From CBDATG01 sp965200145 (lineage in GTDB: Bacteria > Chloroflexota > Dehalococcoidia > Lucifugimonadales > Lucifugimonadaceae): 64,000 bases of DNA. The position numbers and the translations under genes were made by a program. Each line of letters begins with the position of its first letter. Within the stretch, counting starts at the first letter, position 1. Under the pieces are notes generated by a model. It ran no database searches. It was not told the DNA's origin and worked only from the letters and a program-made list of their open reading frames with translations. Where the stretch lies: the NCBI GenBank assembly GCA_965200145.1, contig CBDATG010000003.1:496001-560000 (forward strand), read 5' to 3'. This document shows, one piece after another, positions 8,998 to 16,620 of this stretch.

Positions 8998-9298
8998 GCT
9001 TTCGGTAGGTTAGAACTGTGGCTAGTTGCACGATTCTCAACAGGGATACCGAGACGATCCTCCTTCTCTGCGACTGAAGATGACGTAAACTAGTGACGGA
9101 GACCTCTTTCGGTACACGGATTACCCTGTCGTCGCCTTATCATTACACCATGCTGTTTTGGTCGTCATCAAAATTAGACTCGCGCACCATCGGAATCTGT
9201 TACTCGGCATGCGGACTTGCCGATCTGATGGCATACACCATCTCGATTGGATCGAATACCACGTTGGGCTTCGTCAACACCGGCGGGTCGGTAAAGAC
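8998..9298 (+). other. Intergenic stretch without a convincing gene
   Basis: About 300 bp before the DUF4365 gene. It has short open frames (for example 9093-9302) with no ribosome-binding site and no recognisable product. It presumably holds the promoter of the interrupted DUF4365 operon, but I see no clear -35/-10 pair. Confidence 0.4.
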
Positions 9299-9791
9299 GT
9301 GAGTCAACCGCCCCCTGCCAGCGACCGCGACAGCGTTGTTGTCAACCCTGCACTTAACCCTACTGACTACCACGACGTGATATCGAAGGAGTATGTAAGA
9401 CTTACCGCCGCTCGCCTCGGTTTCGACGCTTACGAACCAGGCAAGGACCGCACGGGGGTAGACTTGGTCGTCGCCGGTGGAGCAGACATGTACCCACAAC
9501 TCGAATTCCAGTTAAAGGGCACCAGCAATCTCCGACTACGTTCGAACGGCCGGATAGGGTTTAGTTTGACGCGTCCCTTATACGAGAAGTATCGATCTCC
9601 TAATCGGATCGGCAAACTAATTTTCGTATTGGTGCATTTCCCTGCACTGCCGAGCGAGTGCATCGAGGTGCATCAAGAGGAAATCGTTCTTAGGGCGAGC
9701 GCGTACTTCACGGTACCGAAGGAGTGGCCTGCATCCTTACCCGACGCACGCTCTGTCGAAGTGCCGTTACAGACATCAGACCGTTTCGATG
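9299..9791 (+). pseudogene. DUF4365-domain protein, 5' part (split by transposon insertion)
   Basis: This reads PTDYHDVISKEYVRLTAARLGF, then DRTGVDLVVAGGADMYPQLEF and QLKGTSNLRLR, the layout of DUF4365 proteins, which have a nuclease-like D...(Q/E)xK core. The likely start is the GTG at 9299. The reading frame now runs into the transposon and stops at 9847 after 18 foreign residues. Removing 9792-12756 and one copy of the 8-bp target repeat restores an unbroken frame that ends with DITLSQLMEAVAKREQ at 12814, about 180 residues in all. The function of DUF4365 is not established; members are often found near defence genes. Confidence 0.85.
9784..9791 (+). repeat. Target-site duplication, left copy
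   Basis: TTTCGATG, identical to 12757-12764. Eight base pairs is the duplication length expected for IS1595-family insertion. Confidence 0.95.
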
Positions 9792-9818
9792 GGGAATTAT
9801 ATACCTGTTTACCCAAAT
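9792..9818 (+). repeat. Terminal inverted repeat, left end
   Basis: 27 bp beginning GGGAATTATATACC; it is the exact reverse complement of 12730-12756. Confidence 0.95.
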
Positions 9819-9821
9819 CGC

Positions 9822-9850
9822 TTGACAAACGGGTAAGTATCGATTAATAT
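9822..9850 (+). promoter_or_regulatory. Transposase promoter
   Basis: TTGACA (9822-9827) and TAATAT (9845-9850) with a 17-bp spacer, a near-consensus sigma-70 promoter just inside the left inverted repeat. The predicted transcription start falls at about 9857, next to the transposase ATG at 9858, so the transcript may be leaderless. Confidence 0.65.
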
Positions 9851-9857
9851 TGTGGGT

Positions 9858-10844
9858 ATGACGCAGAAAGCACCAGGTCAATCTCACCGCAAGGGGCTAT
9901 CGCTGGTTCAGCTCACTCGCAAGTTCTCCACGGAGGACAAGGCGGAGGCGTGGTTCGTCAAGCGGCGATGGCCGAGGGGCGTGCGATGCGTGCGATGCGA
10001 CAGCGACAACGTGCAGGTGCGACCCACCCGCAAGCCCCAGCCCTATCGCTGCCGCGACTGCCGGAAGGACTTCAGCGTCAAGACGGACACGGTCCTGCAC
10101 AACTCCAAGATACCTCTCTCGTCTTGGGCGATAGCGTTCTACCTCTACTCGACGAACCTCAAGGGCGTGTCCAGCATGAAGCTGCACCGCGATCTGGGAA
10201 TCACCCAGAAATCGGCATGGCACATGGGACACAGGATCCGCGAGGCTTGGGGTACAGACATCGACAAGTTCAACGGCCCGGTCGAAGTCGACGAGACCTA
10301 CATCGGCGGGAAGGAGGGCAACAAGCACGAGTGGAAGAAGCAGAACGCCGGGCGAGGACCCGTCGGGAAGGCCGCGGTGGTGGGCATCAGGGACCGCGAG
10401 ACGAACCGCATAGCGGTCATGCCGGTCGACAGCACCGACGCCGCCACTCTGCAAGGTTTCGTACACGAGCGGACGAAACCTGAGACACTGGTATTCACGG
10501 ACGAGGCGCGGGCCTACGACGGGTTGCGTCGTCCGCACCAACGAGTGAAGCACAGCGTCAAGGAGTTCGTGAACGGCATGATCCACACCAACGGCTTGGA
10601 GTCGCACTGGGCGATGTTCAAGCGCGCCTATGTAGGCGTGTTCCACCACGTGAGCCAGAAGCATCTGGGTCGCTACACGAACGAGTTCGCCGGCAGGCAC
10701 AACGCCCGCCAGATGGACACCGAGGATCAGATGACCGCTCTGGTGCAAGGCAGCGTCGGCAAGCGGCTGCCGTTGGCCGACCTGATCGGTCCGAAGCAGA
10801 CACGTCAACCTGCCATGTTGAACGCTTGGAACGCCTGGGAATAA
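9858..10844 (+). CDS. IS1595-family transposase
   Basis: A 328-residue transposase. The N-terminus has a zinc ribbon (RCVRCDSDN, then YRCRDCRKDFS), followed by a helix-turn-helix region (GITQKSAWHMGHRIREAW) and the ISXO2/IS1595-type catalytic domain. Its acidic residues are in VEVDETYIGG and VFTDEARAY, and the third position lies in HTNGLESHWAMFKR. The start is the ATG at 9858; a GTG at 9852 is also in frame. The gene appears intact. The next start signal follows directly: AAGGAG overlaps its stop codon. Confidence 0.95.
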   Translation: MTQKAPGQSHRKGLSLVQLTRKFSTEDKAEAWFVKRRWPRGVRCVRCDSDNVQVRPTRKPQPYRCRDCRKDFSVKTDTVLHNSKIPLSSWAIAFYLYSTNLKGVSSMKLHRDLGITQKSAWHMGHRIREAWGTDIDKFNGPVEVDETYIGGKEGNKHEWKKQNAGRGPVGKAAVVGIRDRETNRIAVMPVDSTDAATLQGFVHERTKPETLVFTDEARAYDGLRRPHQRVKHSVKEFVNGMIHTNGLESHWAMFKRAYVGVFHHVSQKHLGRYTNEFAGRHNARQMDTEDQMTALVQGSVGKRLPLADLIGPKQTRQPAMLNAWNAWE

Positions 10845-10867
10845 GGAGAACGTGATGGCATTAGAAT

Positions 10868-10911
10868 CGCGAGCGAAGCGAAGCGGGGGGAACGCGAGCG
10901 AAGCGAAGCGG
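10868..10911 (+). repeat. Pair of 19-bp direct repeats before the methyltransferase
   Basis: CGCGAGCGAAGCGAAGCGG occurs at 10868-10886 and again at 10893-10911, 25 bp apart. The first copy runs into six consecutive Gs (10885-10890). The repeat lies between a well-placed ribosome-binding site/ATG (10855) and the methyltransferase reading frame, which it puts out of register. Confidence 0.8.
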
Positions 10912-10967
10912 CCCCCTTCAACGCCGTCAACCGAGGGGTTTACATCGCCGATAACCTGGATTTCCTG

Positions 10968-12551
10968 ATGGGATTGAACGATGAATGCATAGACCTCGTT
11001 TGCATCGACCCACCGTTCGCCAAGAACGACACGTTCAGCGAAGACAAATTGCGGCCGCCTTTGAGTGATAGCGAAAGGTCAACGGAGACCAGATTGCTTG
11101 ATCGATGGGGCATCCACGACGAGCGGCAAGCGAGGAAGAAGGGTATCGCCTATTCCAACGCCGGATACAAGGACATCTGGTCGTGGGAAGATGACGTACA
11201 TGAGGAATGGATCGAGAGCATTGAGGCAGACTATCAGGGTGTCAGCAAATTGATCGATGCCACACGCTACGTTCACGGCGATAGCACGGCCGCCTATCTC
11301 TGCTACATGGCGATAAGACTGATCGAAGTCCATCGGGTATTGAAGCCGTCTGGTACCTTGTATCTGCATTGCGACCATACCGCCAACTCATACATCCGAC
11401 AGCTGCTGGACGGGATTTTCGGCAAGTCCAACTTTCGCAACGAAATCGTCTGGCACTATGGCAAGATGTCAAACAGCCCGCGCAACTTCCCGCAGAACCA
11501 CGACACGATATACCGCTATAGCAAGACTGATTCGCAGTTCAAGTTCAGGCCGATTAGGGGCGCAGAATCGGAATACAAGGTGCGCTACGAGCGCTTCCTG
11601 TCGGGTAACCGCGTTCTATGGGGCAAGGTCAAGCACAAGTCCGACAGACTGATACACGGCAGGGCGCGGAAGGTTCGAAGAGAGCTCGGACGCGACCTGC
11701 GAGACGATGATGTGTTGTTTGACTTCGATCAGGAGTTCAAGCAACAGTCAGATGTGGTGTACGTCCCTATTCTCAAGGGCAACTCAAAGGAACGCACTGG
11801 ATATCCGACGCAGAAGCCGATAGCGTTAACCCGAAAGCTGATTGAGGCTAGTACCGATCCAGGCGATATCGTTTTGGATTGCTTCGCAGGCTGTGCGTCG
11901 TCTGGTGTAGCGGCCGAGATGCTTGGTCGACGTTGGATTGCGTGTGACATGAACCCACGCGCGTGGACGGTGTTCAAGCGTCAGTTCGGTAAGGAAGATT
12001 TGGTGTTACTCAGATGTAACGACGAGACCATCGATCAGCAAGTGATTGGCACAGAACCTGTAGTCACTGTTTTCGGGCCGTCGGAGTTACCCGAAGCGAC
12101 CTCGCCCAAAAGCGATATTCGACCTCCTGTCTTCACTCCCCCCGAACGCAAGTTCAAAGTCCCGGCAAGTGTCATCCCAGAGAGGGAGATGCTGGAGATG
12201 TTGTTGGAGTTGTCGAATTACGAGGCTTGGTGTTGCGGTTTTGCGAACCGCAAGCCTGACGGCAAGGTCATTCGGACGACGCGCAACTTCCACCTTGACC
12301 ATATCGACCCGATCAGCAGGAAGGGAACTAGCAATGAGATAGTCAATCGTGCGCCATTGTGCCCTCATCACAACATCCGCAAGGGTAATCGCCGCATAGG
12401 TTTAGCGGAGTACCGAGATGAGATAGCTCACGCTCAAGAAATGGCGGTAAACACCATCGGCGACCTCATCGACCTCGATGAAGCGCGGCACAAGGCAAAC
12501 CAGATCTTTCTCCGCGAACATATCTCGCGGACGAATCCTCTTCGGATTTAG
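10968..12551 (+). CDS. DNA methyltransferase fused to HNH nuclease domain (transposon passenger)
   Basis: A 527-residue protein counted from the ATG at 10968. Beta-class order: motif IV DPPF at residue ~12, then motif I LDCFAGCASSGVAAEMLGRRW at ~302. The C-terminus (from ~430) is an HNH domain with HLDHIDPISRKGTSNEIVN and LCPHHN. Clear methyltransferase coding (GVYIADNLDFL) continues upstream of this ATG with no stop back to 10845, but without a usable start codon. The well-placed AAGGAG-ATG at 10855 is one frame off. Either a slip on the G6 run joins the frames, the gene is frameshifted, or translation begins internally at 10968. The product would modify and perhaps cut DNA. A modification plus nuclease activity could help the element persist; that is inference. 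Confidence 0.85.
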   Translation: MGLNDECIDLVCIDPPFAKNDTFSEDKLRPPLSDSERSTETRLLDRWGIHDERQARKKGIAYSNAGYKDIWSWEDDVHEEWIESIEADYQGVSKLIDATRYVHGDSTAAYLCYMAIRLIEVHRVLKPSGTLYLHCDHTANSYIRQLLDGIFGKSNFRNEIVWHYGKMSNSPRNFPQNHDTIYRYSKTDSQFKFRPIRGAESEYKVRYERFLSGNRVLWGKVKHKSDRLIHGRARKVRRELGRDLRDDDVLFDFDQEFKQQSDVVYVPILKGNSKERTGYPTQKPIALTRKLIEASTDPGDIVLDCFAGCASSGVAAEMLGRRWIACDMNPRAWTVFKRQFGKEDLVLLRCNDETIDQQVIGTEPVVTVFGPSELPEATSPKSDIRPPVFTPPERKFKVPASVIPEREMLEMLLELSNYEAWCCGFANRKPDGKVIRTTRNFHLDHIDPISRKGTSNEIVNRAPLCPHHNIRKGNRRIGLAEYRDEIAHAQEMAVNTIGDLIDLDEARHKANQIFLREHISRTNPLRI

Positions 12552-12559
12552 GAGTACCG

Positions 12560-12724
12560 ATGAACGACAAGGAACCAATCAAGCGCGAGCGTGGACGACC
12601 GCGCAAGTACCCGTGGGCAGAGAAGATAGACGCAACGCCTGAGGAGATCGCCGAGAAGGTGCTACAGGTCAAGCCTCCGAAGCGCTGGAAGTACTTGGAG
12701 CAAGCCAAGCGTGCTAGCGATTGA
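12560..12724 (+). CDS. Small AT-hook-like DNA-binding protein (transposon passenger)
   Basis: A 54-residue basic protein starting 8 bp after the methyltransferase stop, with an AGGAG ribosome-binding site at 12550-12554. It contains RERGRPRKYPW, an AT-hook (GRP core flanked by basic residues), followed by AEKIDATPEEIAEKV, which looks like a short helical segment, and KPPKRWKYLEQ. Small proteins of this type occur beside transposases. It may assist transposition or regulate the element. It ends five bases before the right inverted repeat. Confidence 0.75.
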   Translation: MNDKEPIKRERGRPRKYPWAEKIDATPEEIAEKVLQVKPPKRWKYLEQAKRASD

Positions 12725-12729
12725 ACTCA

Positions 12730-12756
12730 ATTTGGGTAAACAGGTATATAATTCCC
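12730..12756 (-). repeat. Terminal inverted repeat, right end
   Basis: 27 bp, the exact reverse complement of the left end at 9792-9818. Confidence 0.95.
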
Positions 12757-12764
12757 TTTCGATG
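12757..12764 (+). repeat. Target-site duplication, right copy
   Basis: TTTCGATG, identical to 9784-9791. Confidence 0.95.
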
Positions 12765-12814
12765 ACATCACACTTTCCCAACTCATGGAAGCTGTAGCCA
12801 AACGGGAGCAATGA
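12765..12814 (+). pseudogene. DUF4365-domain protein, 3' part
   Basis: Reading on from the frame at 9791 this encodes DITLSQLMEAVAKREQ and a TGA stop. The stop overlaps the ATG of the next gene (ATGA at 12811-12814), so before the transposon inserted the two genes were translationally coupled. Confidence 0.85.
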
Positions 12815-13968
12815 TGACCTCTGCGAAGTTCGAAGAAATGTTGGTTGGTGTTGAGCCGCAGGCTATCGCCGGGTACGCGGTCGCCCATGGCTGGTCCAAG
12901 ACTGTCAGTCTTGGTGAGTTCGCCGACCTTTACGAAAGCGAAACCCAACCCAACATAATCGTCCCAAACACCCCCTCTGTTGCTGACTATGAGCTAATCC
13001 TAAGGCAGCTCATCGAAGCATTTTCACATGCGGAAGGTGTTGACGTAGCGCGGGTACTCGACGCTTTGGTGTTGTACCGCTGGGACGTTGTCAGATATAG
13101 GGCGAGAGGCAACGAGCAAAGGTTCGTTGAATACGCAGACGGCCGGAAGTTGGTCGATGGAGTTCACTCGATAATGACGGCGACCGCGTGTTCGTTGATT
13201 GAGGAGTCTGGTTTTTACACAGACGCACACAAGAAGCAGGCCAGTCGCATGCTCCAAGGGATGAAGCTTGATCAATCCGAATATGGTAGTTACGTGATCA
13301 AGTTGTTGATGCCAGTTGACCAAGCCAGATTGTTCGACGATTCCCTAGTCGGAAACATCCACTTACCTGAGGGCAGGAGGATAACCAGAAGGCTAGAAAG
13401 CGCATTGTCCTCAATCCGAACCGCGGTCAAACATGGCAGGTCGGAAGGCTTCATCGAGGGTATACAAGCGGGAGTAAGCGCCGACCTTTGCAATGCTCTG
13501 GCTAAGGCGATCGAACCTTACGACGTCGTCGACATCCGAATGGACTGGGCAGGTGAATTTCGTGGGTCTGATGCGCGCGAAGTTTTCTCGTTTACGAACG
13601 ATGCGAGCACCAGCTTGTCCAAGGCGGCGCAAGTCTTGAAAGAAGAAACGGCCAACCTGCGGGCCGTTGATCGCTACCTCGGATACGTCCGGCAACTCAA
13701 TCGTCCAAAGCACTCCTTAACTGGATCTGGTACTGTTATCCTAGAGACGTACGTAGATGGCAAACGGTCCTCTATCAAATGCGAGATTTCTGGCACCGAC
13801 TACGAACTGGCCGTGCTGGCGCACCGAGATAAGGTCAACGTCTTGATGCGTGGCAGGCTTCGTGGTAAGGGCAATCAACGAATTCTTGAAGACTGCACGA
13901 TCGAAACTGTGTCTGGATTGGAAAGCTCAGGCGCGATATCGGCCGTTGCGCCCACGCTCATCGACTGA
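12811..13968 (+). CDS. Unknown ~385-residue protein, partner of DUF4365 gene (copy 1)
   Basis: A 385-residue soluble protein with no domain I can name. It is related along its whole length to the 377-residue protein at 26766-27899: shared features include YAVAHGWS near the start, the LLMP-preceding block GMKLDQSEYGSYV, an AKAIEPY box, and a C-terminal region (GTVILETYVDGK, TDYELAVLAHRDKVNVLMRG) that looks like a small beta-barrel. It overlapped the interrupted DUF4365 gene by ATGA. With the transposon in place it has lost its original upstream start of transcription, unless read-through from the transposon drives it. The same gene pair occurs at 26.8-28.5 kb, so the two probably act together. 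Confidence 0.7.
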   Translation: MMTSAKFEEMLVGVEPQAIAGYAVAHGWSKTVSLGEFADLYESETQPNIIVPNTPSVADYELILRQLIEAFSHAEGVDVARVLDALVLYRWDVVRYRARGNEQRFVEYADGRKLVDGVHSIMTATACSLIEESGFYTDAHKKQASRMLQGMKLDQSEYGSYVIKLLMPVDQARLFDDSLVGNIHLPEGRRITRRLESALSSIRTAVKHGRSEGFIEGIQAGVSADLCNALAKAIEPYDVVDIRMDWAGEFRGSDAREVFSFTNDASTSLSKAAQVLKEETANLRAVDRYLGYVRQLNRPKHSLTGSGTVILETYVDGKRSSIKCEISGTDYELAVLAHRDKVNVLMRGRLRGKGNQRILEDCTIETVSGLESSGAISAVAPTLID

Positions 13969-13997
13969 TACTTGAGTTGCGCCTAATCGGGGTAGCT

Positions 13998-14015
13998 GTC
14001 CGACGGTGCTCGGAC
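13998..14015. terminator. Possible hairpin between convergent genes
   Basis: GTCCGA (13998-14003) pairs with TCGGAC (14010-14015). It sits between the convergent ends of the DUF4365-partner gene and the restriction enzyme. The stem is short and no T-run follows, so this is tentative. Confidence 0.3.
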
Positions 14016-14054
14016 CAACTAGATTAAGCGGAGTGTCATTCGGGACGCGACGAG

Positions 14055-14651
14055 TTACGCGCCCGTCGCCAGAATCTTGTCCAGAGAGTAAAGATCAATG
14101 TTCCTAGCGTGCCACTCTTCCTTGATTGCCAAAGGGACCCCGTGTAGGTCGACGATTTTGTAACTTTCCGGTACGAAGGAGCCCTCGGTTGTATCGGAAT
14201 CCGAGCGACTCATCTCAATCCCGATTGCGATGTGGTACCCGTCCACCGTCACCGTTTCATGTATCGATCTCGAGAGGTACAAACTCCGGAAAGTATCCTC
14301 CTTCTTCCCCCTTCCGAATGTCTTGCACTCCACGAACGCTTGAGTGCCGGCACTCGTTGCGATCGAAAAATCAGGATACCCTTGGCGCTTGTTCGGGTGA
14401 ACTTTGCCGAACCAGAAATCAGATGAGAACGCGTCTCCGACGCGTTTCTTCGCTTCCGCTCCCGCCTGGTTAGGGGTCTCGGCACAGATGGGACGATCCC
14501 TCATCGCTTCCATGGCGTTTTGAGCCACAACCTGCAACCTGTCCAGCAGTTCCCGCGCGTCGCCCTTCAAACGGTCAGCAGGTAAGACGGTCGTTCCAGT
14601 GAACTTCCGGACCAACTCTTCAAACGGTAACTTGTCTCGTTGCGCCATCAT
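14055..14651 (-). CDS. Type II restriction endonuclease (PD-(D/E)xK type)
   Basis: A 198-residue protein with a PD-(D/E)xK core: GYPDFSIATSAG with Asp ~94, then FVECKTFGRGKK with Glu ~108 and Lys ~110. These residues coordinate metal for DNA cleavage. The start is the ATG with complement at 14649-14651 (a second ATG follows directly); AGGAAGG is adjacent. It begins five bases after the methyltransferase stop, forming a two-gene R-M unit. The recognition site cannot be read from the sequence. Confidence 0.8.
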   Translation of the reverse strand: MMAQRDKLPFEELVRKFTGTTVLPADRLKGDARELLDRLQVVAQNAMEAMRDRPICAETPNQAGAEAKKRVGDAFSSDFWFGKVHPNKRQGYPDFSIATSAGTQAFVECKTFGRGKKEDTFRSLYLSRSIHETVTVDGYHIAIGIEMSRSDSDTTEGSFVPESYKIVDLHGVPLAIKEEWHARNIDLYSLDKILATGA

Positions 14652-14656
14652 CCTTC

Positions 14657-15811
14657 CTATGTTACCACAACCCTGTTCGTGTTCGTGCCGCGGGTGTTGT
14701 TGCCTACGCCCCATAGGTTGGATGTCTTGGTGAAGTGTTGCAGGTTGATCATCACTTTTTCGGGGTTTAGCGGTAGGTTATTGGTGGCGCGGATTACCTC
14801 TTCTTCTAGGTTTAGGGTTGCGTTGCGGACTTCGCCTACCTCGAAGGCTATGCGGCCGCCGGGTCTTAGCACGCGTGCTAGCTCGGCGAAGGTGTCTTGT
14901 AGCCAGTTGCGCCACGAGGTTGGATTGGCGTGGGAGTCGATCTGTACTGCGTCGGTGTCAATGTCTGCGAACCAGCTTCTGAGCCAGTTGTCGCCCTTGT
15001 AATCGACGATGTCTAGGAACGGCGGAGAGGTCACTACCAGGTCGATCGAGTCGTCGGGTACATAGTGCAATTCATGGGATTGGCTTACTGCTAGGTTTGG
15101 CGGGTTCGCATCGGCCGGTGGGTTGCCGGACCGCAGAAGTGAGCGGGATTTGCGGACGATGATGGCTGGGATGTCTTTCGGCTCGGGTGTCTGGTTGTTG
15201 CGCTCGTTAATGATGCGCTGGCGTTCAATGGTGACGGCCTGGTTCGGCGGCATTGTGCGGACGGAAAAGAAGCCTGATGAGTGTCCGGAGAGGCGGTTGA
15301 TGCAGACCATTCGGATCCAGTCGTCTGTGTTGTCGAAAATGCCGTCGCTTGTGCGGTCTGCGAACCATAGCTTGTAGGCGATCAGCTGTTGCAGGACGGT
15401 TGGATGGTAGAAGGTCAACAGCGGCTCGTCGTCGGTCGGAATATCAGCCGTGCGTGGCATGTCGTCTAGTCGGGCTTGGATATCTGCTAGGTTGGGTGGG
15501 TTGAAGCGTGGTCGGGCTAGCATGAGGCATAGCGGGTTAGCATCGCTGCCGTGTCCAACGCGACCCATCAGGTGGGCTTGTAGCGGCGTTGTGCCGCGTC
15601 CCATGAAGGGGTCCAGGACGCTGTCGCCGGGTTTTGTGTAGCGTTGTATGAAGTACTCGGGCAGTTGTGACTTGAAACATGCCCGATAGCTGATTTCGTG
15701 CAGGCTGTGTCCCTGCCTCTGGCGCGATGTCCAGAACTCACCTACCTCTACGGGAATGCCGAGGTCAGCATGGTCAGTCGTGCGTTCAGGTTTGATGTGC
15801 GTGTTGGTCAT
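14657..15811 (-). CDS. Type II DNA methyltransferase (N4C/N6A type)
   Basis: About 384 residues from the ATG at 15811. The SAM motif VLDPFMGRGTTPLQA is near residue 67 and the catalytic TSPPF near residue 261, so motif I precedes motif IV, unlike the usual beta-class order. The TSPPF box suits N4-cytosine or N6-adenine methylation. It would protect the host from the endonuclease encoded directly downstream. A longer frame to 15958 exists but would overlap the divergent acetyltransferase gene, so I prefer the inner start. Confidence 0.85.
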   Translation of the reverse strand: MTNTHIKPERTTDHADLGIPVEVGEFWTSRQRQGHSLHEISYRACFKSQLPEYFIQRYTKPGDSVLDPFMGRGTTPLQAHLMGRVGHGSDANPLCLMLARPRFNPPNLADIQARLDDMPRTADIPTDDEPLLTFYHPTVLQQLIAYKLWFADRTSDGIFDNTDDWIRMVCINRLSGHSSGFFSVRTMPPNQAVTIERQRIINERNNQTPEPKDIPAIIVRKSRSLLRSGNPPADANPPNLAVSQSHELHYVPDDSIDLVVTSPPFLDIVDYKGDNWLRSWFADIDTDAVQIDSHANPTSWRNWLQDTFAELARVLRPGGRIAFEVGEVRNATLNLEEEVIRATNNLPLNPEKVMINLQHFTKTSNLWGVGNNTRGTNTNRVVVT

Positions 15812-15874
15812 CGTCTGCGTGGTTGCCAGTTGCAACATGCTATATGTTGGGTGTTCGCGTATTATAGAGTCGCT

Positions 15875-16426
15875 ATGGACGTTGAGTTTCAACCTGTAAC
15901 CGTTGATACTTGGTGCGACCTTGAGGCGTTGTTTGAGCGTCGTGGTGGTCCGCGTCACTGCTACTGCATGGTGAATCGTGAGATGGAGCCTCGGTATGCG
16001 CGCGCCGACTCACCGGCGAAGAGGGCTGGATTACGCGATTATGTTGAGCGTGGCGTGCCTGTAGGTATCTTGGCTTACGTCGACGGTGTAGCGGTTGGTT
16101 GGTGCTCGGTTGCGCCTCTGACTTCACATATACGGCTACGGACGCGGGACTGCGAGGTGCAAGACGTGCCAGGAGACGTTGTGTGGTCGATTTCGTGCTT
16201 CTACATCCTGACTGATGTTCGTCGATCTGGTCTGGTTAAGCGATTGGTTGCGGCAGCGATTGAGTATGGGATCGCCCACGGTGCGACGGTGATCGAGGCT
16301 TATCCTGTGCTCCCAGACTCGCCCAGTTGGCGTTACATGGGGTTTGTGCCGACGTTTGAGGGCTTGGGATTCCGTCATGTAGGTATGTCGGGCAAGCGTC
16401 GGCATGTAATGCAGCTACGGGTTTAG
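15875..16426 (+). CDS. GNAT-family N-acetyltransferase
   Basis: A 183-residue protein. It begins MDVEFQPVTVDTWCDLEALFERRGG and has a CYCMVNREM segment, then GILAYVDGVAVGWCSVAP (beta-strand region) and the acetyl-CoA binding segment near DVRRSGLVKRLVAAAIEYG, though the canonical Q/RxxGxG/A is degenerate (RRSGLV). The start is the ATG at 15875, supported by TATTATAG just upstream. Its promoter region is shared with the divergent methyltransferase. The substrate is unknown. Confidence 0.75.
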   Translation: MDVEFQPVTVDTWCDLEALFERRGGPRHCYCMVNREMEPRYARADSPAKRAGLRDYVERGVPVGILAYVDGVAVGWCSVAPLTSHIRLRTRDCEVQDVPGDVVWSISCFYILTDVRRSGLVKRLVAAAIEYGIAHGATVIEAYPVLPDSPSWRYMGFVPTFEGLGFRHVGMSGKRRHVMQLRV

Positions 16427-16620
16427 ACAGCGCGCCATCGATGCTACGCTGTGCGGGTGCGGCATAATGGCACCTGGTGAGGGCGGTCCATTAGAGAGCA
16501 GTCACGCGGCATCAGATCCAGTTAACGACTTAGCAGCACTCGGAGGTGACCGACCGTTTGTTGTCTGTCGACCTGTGGCCCGAGCGGATGGATTAATGAC
16601 CGCTGGGGTTCGCGTCAGTG

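Larger units (their letters stand above)
9792..12756 (+). mobile_element. IS1595-family transposon with DNA methyltransferase-HNH passenger
   Basis: A 2,965-bp element bounded by perfect 27-bp terminal inverted repeats (9792-9818 and 12730-12756) and flanked by an identical 8-bp target duplication. It carries, all on the plus strand, an IS1595-type transposase, a methyltransferase fused to an HNH domain, and a 54-residue AT-hook-like protein. Members of the IS1595 family that carry passenger genes are known; this one brings a DNA modification/nuclease gene. The intact ends, the perfect duplication and the clean interruption of a recognisable gene point to a recent insertion. Confidence 0.95.

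Noticed and set aside
9897..10808. A 303-codon antisense frame across the transposase
   Set aside because: Low-complexity Val/Leu/Arg translation, no start signal; the transposase on the plus strand is clear.
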